64,000 nucleotides of DNA from Acanthosepion pharaonis. Lineage: Eukaryota > Mollusca > Cephalopoda > Sepiida > Sepiidae. Of the stretch, positions 59,356 to 64,000 are shown piece after piece; within the stretch, counting starts at the first letter, position 1; every line of letters begins with the position of its first letter. Both the position numbers and the translations under genes were made by a program. The notes below the pieces were generated by a model. That model saw nothing but the letters and a program-made list of their open reading frames with translations, was not told where the DNA came from and made no database searches. The stretch lies in assembly GCA_903632075.3 (NCBI GenBank), contig CAHIKZ030005440.1, positions 337,501 to 401,500 of the forward strand, written 5' to 3'.

Positions 59356-60500
59356 TTTGGTTTTTTTTTGCTGACATGAAGCTTCAAGATTGCTGTAAAT
59401 TTTTTCCTAACAAAGCACTTGTAAGAATACATCCCTTTTCTGATCTTTATTGATGTAGCTTTGTGCCTTGAACTACTATTTGGTTGAGTTTTAGATTCTT
59501 GGAGCTGGATGCTGTGGCTGGATGCAGAAGAAGTGTCATGATTGAAAAGTGACCCATTGTTGAAAGAATCATCCTGTTTCATTGATGTACTTCAACATTG
59601 AGTAAGGATGGTTGCAACTGAGGTAAAAAGTGAAGAATATCAGATTGGGACAGTGTACCTGTTGCTGGCAGAACTGGTTCCTCTTTTATGGAGCTTGAAC
59701 TCCTGCTAGCTTAATTAGTAGGAAAAGTCACAAGTCACAAATCACAGCTCACAGCCACCAATAGAGGATAAAGCCTGCTTGATAGTGATGTGACCTCACA
59801 AAAGTAGTCTATACAGTGAAACAGACAGTAATCATAATGTAACGAATAATTGTAAGAAAAGATTAGTTTTAGAAAACTTTTTAAAAATACATTTATAAAA
59901 GAAAGAAACAGAATTGGATTTTATACAGAACTTTATTTCATATTAATTTTTAAAAAATACCCGATAAGAAAAAAAAATGATGTTGCTGAATGTTTTGTTA
60001 AAGAAATTAAACATCATGTTACATTTCAGTAAATTTTAAAGACTGAAATTCTTTCATTATTTTATTTGTTTCACATTTGAAAATTTTTTATAAATCCTAA
60101 TCAGCATTGTTTTAATTTGCATGTTTTTATTTCAATTTTAATAATTATTCTGTAAAGTTACAATTTTTGTAATCATTAAGAGATTATTACTCAAATACAG
60201 TAACAACTGAATTATGAATTAGAGAACAAACAGAAATTAAATAAACAAATTATAATTAAATGATGAATAAAACAATTAAATATAAATAAGAAACAATAAA
60301 TAGATTTAAAAATCAAATAATACTTTCAGAAAAATAGGTTACTGATAAATTTAGCTGAATGTTTGAAGTTTTCTTTTTTTGCTTAACTTGTTATTTGTAA
60401 TATTATTATTTTCCCTAGAACAAAAATTAATTAAAAGAGCATTTGTAGAGCTCCAGATAAACATTGTATTTTTTCTATATTGTGACCCTCATTACAAGTG
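59356..60500. other. No gene recognised
   Basis: A minus-strand frame at 59328-59582 (Ser- and Lys-rich, 84 residues) has no family features I know. The remainder is AT-rich. Confidence 0.35.
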
Positions 60501-60757
60501 TCAATATAAAAAAGATCATAATCTGCCAAAATATTCAATGTTATATGCATGGCTAATTTTCTTTGATTTACTGAATGAAGAAAAGAATGATTTTTTTATC
60601 GGTTTATCAATGACTACATAATTATACAGAACAAAATTTATAGTTTTATCATTAGAATATAAGAGAGAACCTCTATTAATCCCCTGAAAATAGCTACTTA
60701 TTTCAGGTATTTCTTCCACATTATCTCTTACACTTCTAGATATTAAATCTTTGAAAC

Positions 60758-61041
60758 TGTTGGGGCCACCCACCTTCTGATGAGAATGGACTAATCTCTC
60801 TACGATATAGGTCAGTGCTAGAGAGATCAGGGGAGATCACGAGTTCAAGAGATCTAAGAGATCAGGTGACCATCTCACTTCCGTCTCTCGACCGATTGCT
60901 GATTGTTACTACTAACCTGCGTTCGTTTGACTAACCTCTCTGTTGTAAATACATCTTCAAATATACCAGTATTTTTCCCTACATCTGTGTTTTGTCCTTA
61001 TTTGAATACACGCACGCGGGAACACTACCAACATCTCAACA
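60758..61041. mobile_element. Solo LTR in the P-element relic
   Basis: 284 bp from TGTTGGGGCCACCCACC to CCAACATCTCAACA. A 5-bp target duplication GAAAC lies on both sides (60753-60757 and 61042-61046). It is GC-richer than the surroundings. It interrupts the P-element frame between KIKCNS and SFKDLIS. TG...CA ends and 5-bp duplication fit a Gypsy-type retrotransposon LTR. Confidence 0.82.
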
Positions 61042-61377
61042 GAAACTATTGCATTTAATTTTCTTAAAAACTGCATTACAGCAATAGCCTGCTAAGTATA
61101 GTATTACAGGTAGAACTTCTCTACAATTATTAACATCATCCTCTTTAACATCAATTCTATATTTATACATATCTAACTTTTCCTCCTCTGTCAACATGTT
61201 AATAATTGTAGAGAAGTTCTACCTGTAATACTATACTTAGCAGGCTATTGCTGTAATGCAGTTTTTAAGAAAATTAAATGCAATAGTTTCTGTTGAGATG
61301 TTGGTAGTGTTCCCGTGTGCGTGTATTCAAATAAGGACAAAACACAGATGTAGGGAAAAATACTGGTATATTTGAAG
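60954..61377. repeat. 180-bp near-perfect inverted repeat across the LTR/P-element junction
   Basis: Left arm 60954-61133, right arm 61198-61377, spacer about 64 bp. Arms differ at a few bases only (CGCACGCGGG against CCCGTGTGCG). Each arm holds the last ~88 bp of the solo LTR, the GAAAC target duplication and ~90 bp of P-element coding DNA. Confidence 0.9.
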
Positions 61378-62869
61378 TATATTCAATAATCCTTGAATAG
61401 TGTATTCATTAAAATTTGCAGAACTAAATTAACATTTTTGCCTTTCAAGATTAGTAGGAGAAAGTACCTTTGATGTCAATTTATAACAATATTTCAAAAT
61501 TGACTGAGATTCTAAGGCATGAAGTTTCTGTAAGGTAGAAAATGGGTCACTTTGGATACTATCTAATTCATGATTTCCATTATGGCAAAATTTGGGGAAC
61601 AGCATGCATTTATTTGCATCTTTTTGACCAAGCCAATTGTTTCTAATGCATTTTAATATATGGACTGAGTCGAAAAGGAAGAAAAGGGATCAAGACTTTA
61701 TAACTGAGTGTGGATATACAATGGAAAGCTTTGGAGGACTGCAAAAGAAAGATATAACTTTTTTATTGATAGCATTATTATCTGTATTATCAATCATATC
61801 TCCTCTAAACCAATTATTATATGTTTAACTAAGTCAACTTCTCAGCTTTAAGACATTTGGTTGGCATAACATGCACAACATCTTTATATTGTGAGAATAC
61901 ACTGCTAATCATGAAAGCAAAAGAACTTGTTGCAGCTTCACTGCAGTTGTCAGATAAGCCAACAATATTACCACCCTTATAATCGAAATAAGGTTTTAGA
62001 TGAATTTCATCAACAAGTAAAGATACTGTGATGTACTTCTGCACTAGGAGCTTAAATTTATTTTTAATATACATAAGAAAATTGTTATGTTGCTCAATCA
62101 AATGATTCATATATGTTGATAAGGTTAGTCTTTTAATGGTTGAATAGCTAGGTGAAATTATATTTTTTCTGTTTCTTAACAATCTGTACCCTTTAGGGCT
62201 GCAGTTATATAACAATGAAGAAAATATCATTTCTTTTGAATAATCAAGTTTATTTTGTGTCATTAAATTTAGCTGCTCATATATAAATTTAATTGCATTA
62301 AAATGTTTGTTTGATTCTTTTTGCACCAATAGTAGAAATGGCATTACCAATTTTAATATAAAAATCATATTTTGAGGTTTAGTTAGCTGTTGAATGCATT
62401 TCCACATCTCTACAAAACACATGTACTGCAAAATCAGATTCAATTACAAGAGACAGATTGATTTTTGGATATGGGGATTTGATGATGCTGAATATAATAA
62501 GTGTCTCTTGCTGCCTAACAAAACTCCAGTAATTTCTATCACGGAAATTTAATTTCCCTTCTAGATCATTAACATTATGGAATTTCTTAATTAATACTTT
62601 GATTTAAAGCACTTTTAAGAGCAGAATTCTCTAGTTGGATTCTCCTAGAACCTGGTGACTCTCTAGAAGTATTCAATGAAGATAAATATGAGGGATAGTT
62701 TGGGAAAATTCTAGGAATAGCACCATCACGAAGAAGATATATTTTTTTTTAGTTTAACTGCAATTGTGACATCTGTTTTTTCGTCAATAGCTGACGATTC
62801 TCTCCTTATGTCCTCCGGTCGAAAAATGTAGTTCACATACCTAAAAAGATTTTAAAAACCAAACCTATT

Positions 62870-64000
62870 TTAAATTCTTGTGAAAATCTAAGAAAATCAA
62901 TCAGCAAAAATCTACAATAATATGAAGCATTAACAATTTTAGGAAAAGTGGAGAGAATTCAACAAAAGATTATTAGTGACGAAGCTATGTATAAATAAGA
63001 GAATTTTTAACATTTATTCATTTTTTTTAATTTAAAATAATAAATAAAAAACATTCTTATGAATAAAACAATTCTAAAAAATTGTTAGATTATTGGAATT
63101 ATTTTTTATGCCTATAAAAAGATTTCTTTATGAATTTATATTGAAAATTTCTTTAAAGTTTATTTTTATAAAAAATTAGATTTCAGCTTTTAAAAACTTT
63201 TGCAAGTTTCTTTTTAATGTGTTTTGTGAATTATAAAGATATGAAATTACTTTAATCCTCAAAGTTCCAATTGAGTTTAATAACTTTTTAAAACAAAACT
63301 TTGTTTAAAATCTATTGTGAGTTACAGACATGAAATTTTATTAATTCAATTAAATTTTCATTTAGTCACGAATTAAACAATTCTAAAAAATCGTTAAAAT
63401 TATTAGAATTATTTTTTATGTATATAAAATATTCCTTTAGGAATTCATGAATGAATTCATATCAAAAATTTCTTTAAAGTTTATTTTTTAAAAAAATGAG
63501 GTTTTAGCTTTTAAAAACAACACGTACGAGAATGAATGTCTAAACTTTCTCCTTAGATTTATGTCCTAATTTTATGTTATGAATTATAAAGACATGGTAT
63601 TAATTTTATCATTAAGGGTTTATAGTGGGTCAGCCAATTTGTATTGGTTATTAATAGAAATAAAAACTGACCCTCTACAATTTTTACAATATCAAATGTA
63701 ACAAAAACAAGAAGAGAAATAATCAAGTAGAAGAAATTATGAATTTGTTCAACAATAAATATTTTTTATAAACACAACAAATACATAATATATAGTGCAA
63801 AAGTTGATAAACACAATAGAGTTCTTTGGTGTGTGTTAATGAAAGAATTTGAGTTACTGTACTGTGTGTGTGAAAATGAGAAGGTGTAGTTAGCTATATT
63901 TGTTTTTATAGGAAAATTAAACAGATGTTTCTTGTGTATTAAATAAAAAAAAGTATTGTTCTTGACTCACTTATTGTTATAGAGTTATCGCTCATTAACC
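62870..64000. repeat. AT-rich right end with a ~311-bp tandem duplication
   Basis: Two direct copies begin near 63055 and 63366. Shared blocks: CAATTCTAAAAAAT, GGAATTATTTTTTATG, AAATTTCTTTAAAGTTTATT, TTTTAGCTTTTAAAAAC and GTGAATTATAAAGATATG-like. The copies are diverged. No gene is recognised to the window end. Confidence 0.6.

Larger units (their letters stand above)
60518..62862 (-). mobile_element. P-element (THAP9-like) transposase relic
   Basis: Minus strand, right to left: a possible acceptor at about 62840, then YVNYIFRPEDIRRESSAIDE and a THAP-end motif DGAIPRIFPNYPSYLSSLN; a clean 204-residue frame 62443-61829 (YSKEMIFSSLLYNCSPKGYR, SPSYSTIKRLTLSTYMNHLI, SLLVDEIHLKPYFDYKGGNI, SNCSEAATSSFAFMIS-like block); SVHILKCIRNNWLGQKDANK near 61660; NNCREVLPVILYLAGYCCNA (61060-61130); SFKDLISRSVRDNVEEIPEI with INFVLYNYVVID (60755-60600). 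This is the domain order of P-element/THAP9 transposases. It is broken by stops, frameshifts, a solo LTR and an inverted repeat, hence inactive. Confidence 0.82.

Noticed and set aside
61829..62443. Domesticated THAP9-like host gene
   Set aside because: The 204-residue frame is clean, but its continuation is broken by stops, an LTR and an inverted repeat, so an intact protein is not possible here.

Overview
This is a 64 kb window of AT-rich animal nuclear DNA. It has GT-AG introns, long A/T homopolymers, (AT)n microsatellites and a dense set of decayed transposable elements. I see no operons or prokaryotic genes. The TE mix (composite 5S rRNA/tRNA SINEs, RTE- and CR1/Jockey-like LINEs, Tigger, Tc1/mariner, hAT, piggyBac-like and P-element relics) and the long introns suggest a mollusc, most likely a cephalopod such as an octopus. 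That assignment is inference, with no species-specific marker behind it.

There is one clear host gene, on the minus strand. A non-coding first exon (ending at 42342, in a small island with CCAAT boxes) is followed by a ~24.5 kb intron. Exon 2 is a giant 3.5 kb coding exon (17818-14254) that encodes about 1170 mostly disordered residues. Seven short exons follow (10983-11139, 7866-8003, 6810-6921, 4942-5073, 4663-4719, 3239-3343, 226-408). All splice phases agree, and they give ~1465 codons before the gene runs off the left edge. The short exons build a papain-like, peptidase-C39-like domain (Cys in an SACGP motif, His in SWHHQM, then YLTNP). I do not recognise the protein by name. Immediately right of the first exon, on the plus strand, is a possible short first exon of a divergent gene (about 42558-42607).

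Region by region: 0.2-17.8 kb holds the coding exons, with a Tigger relic (956-3166) and several foldback elements and SINEs in the introns. 17.8-42.3 kb is intron 1, holding an RTE LINE tail, a foldback element bordered by (TA)n, a Tc1/mariner relic, a 1.5 kb purine-rich minisatellite beside 330 bp of (AT)n, a hAT relic and an RTE-type LINE with a 105-bp in-frame tandem repeat. 42.6-64 kb is repeat-rich and without a recognised host gene. It holds a solo LTR nested in a LINE, a deleted Tc1 element, a piggyBac fragment, U2 snRNA-like sequences, a SINE with four tandem 5S units, a mariner nested in a palindromic element, and a P-element transposase relic broken by a solo LTR and a 180-bp inverted repeat.

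The strongest points for a second look are the composite 5S-tRNA SINE family and its tandem 5S expansion, the U2-like sequences, the reading-frame-preserving exon structure of the C39-like gene with its start-stop uORF, and several multi-step nested insertions that can be ordered in time. Coordinates of repeats without clear termini are approximate because they were read by eye.
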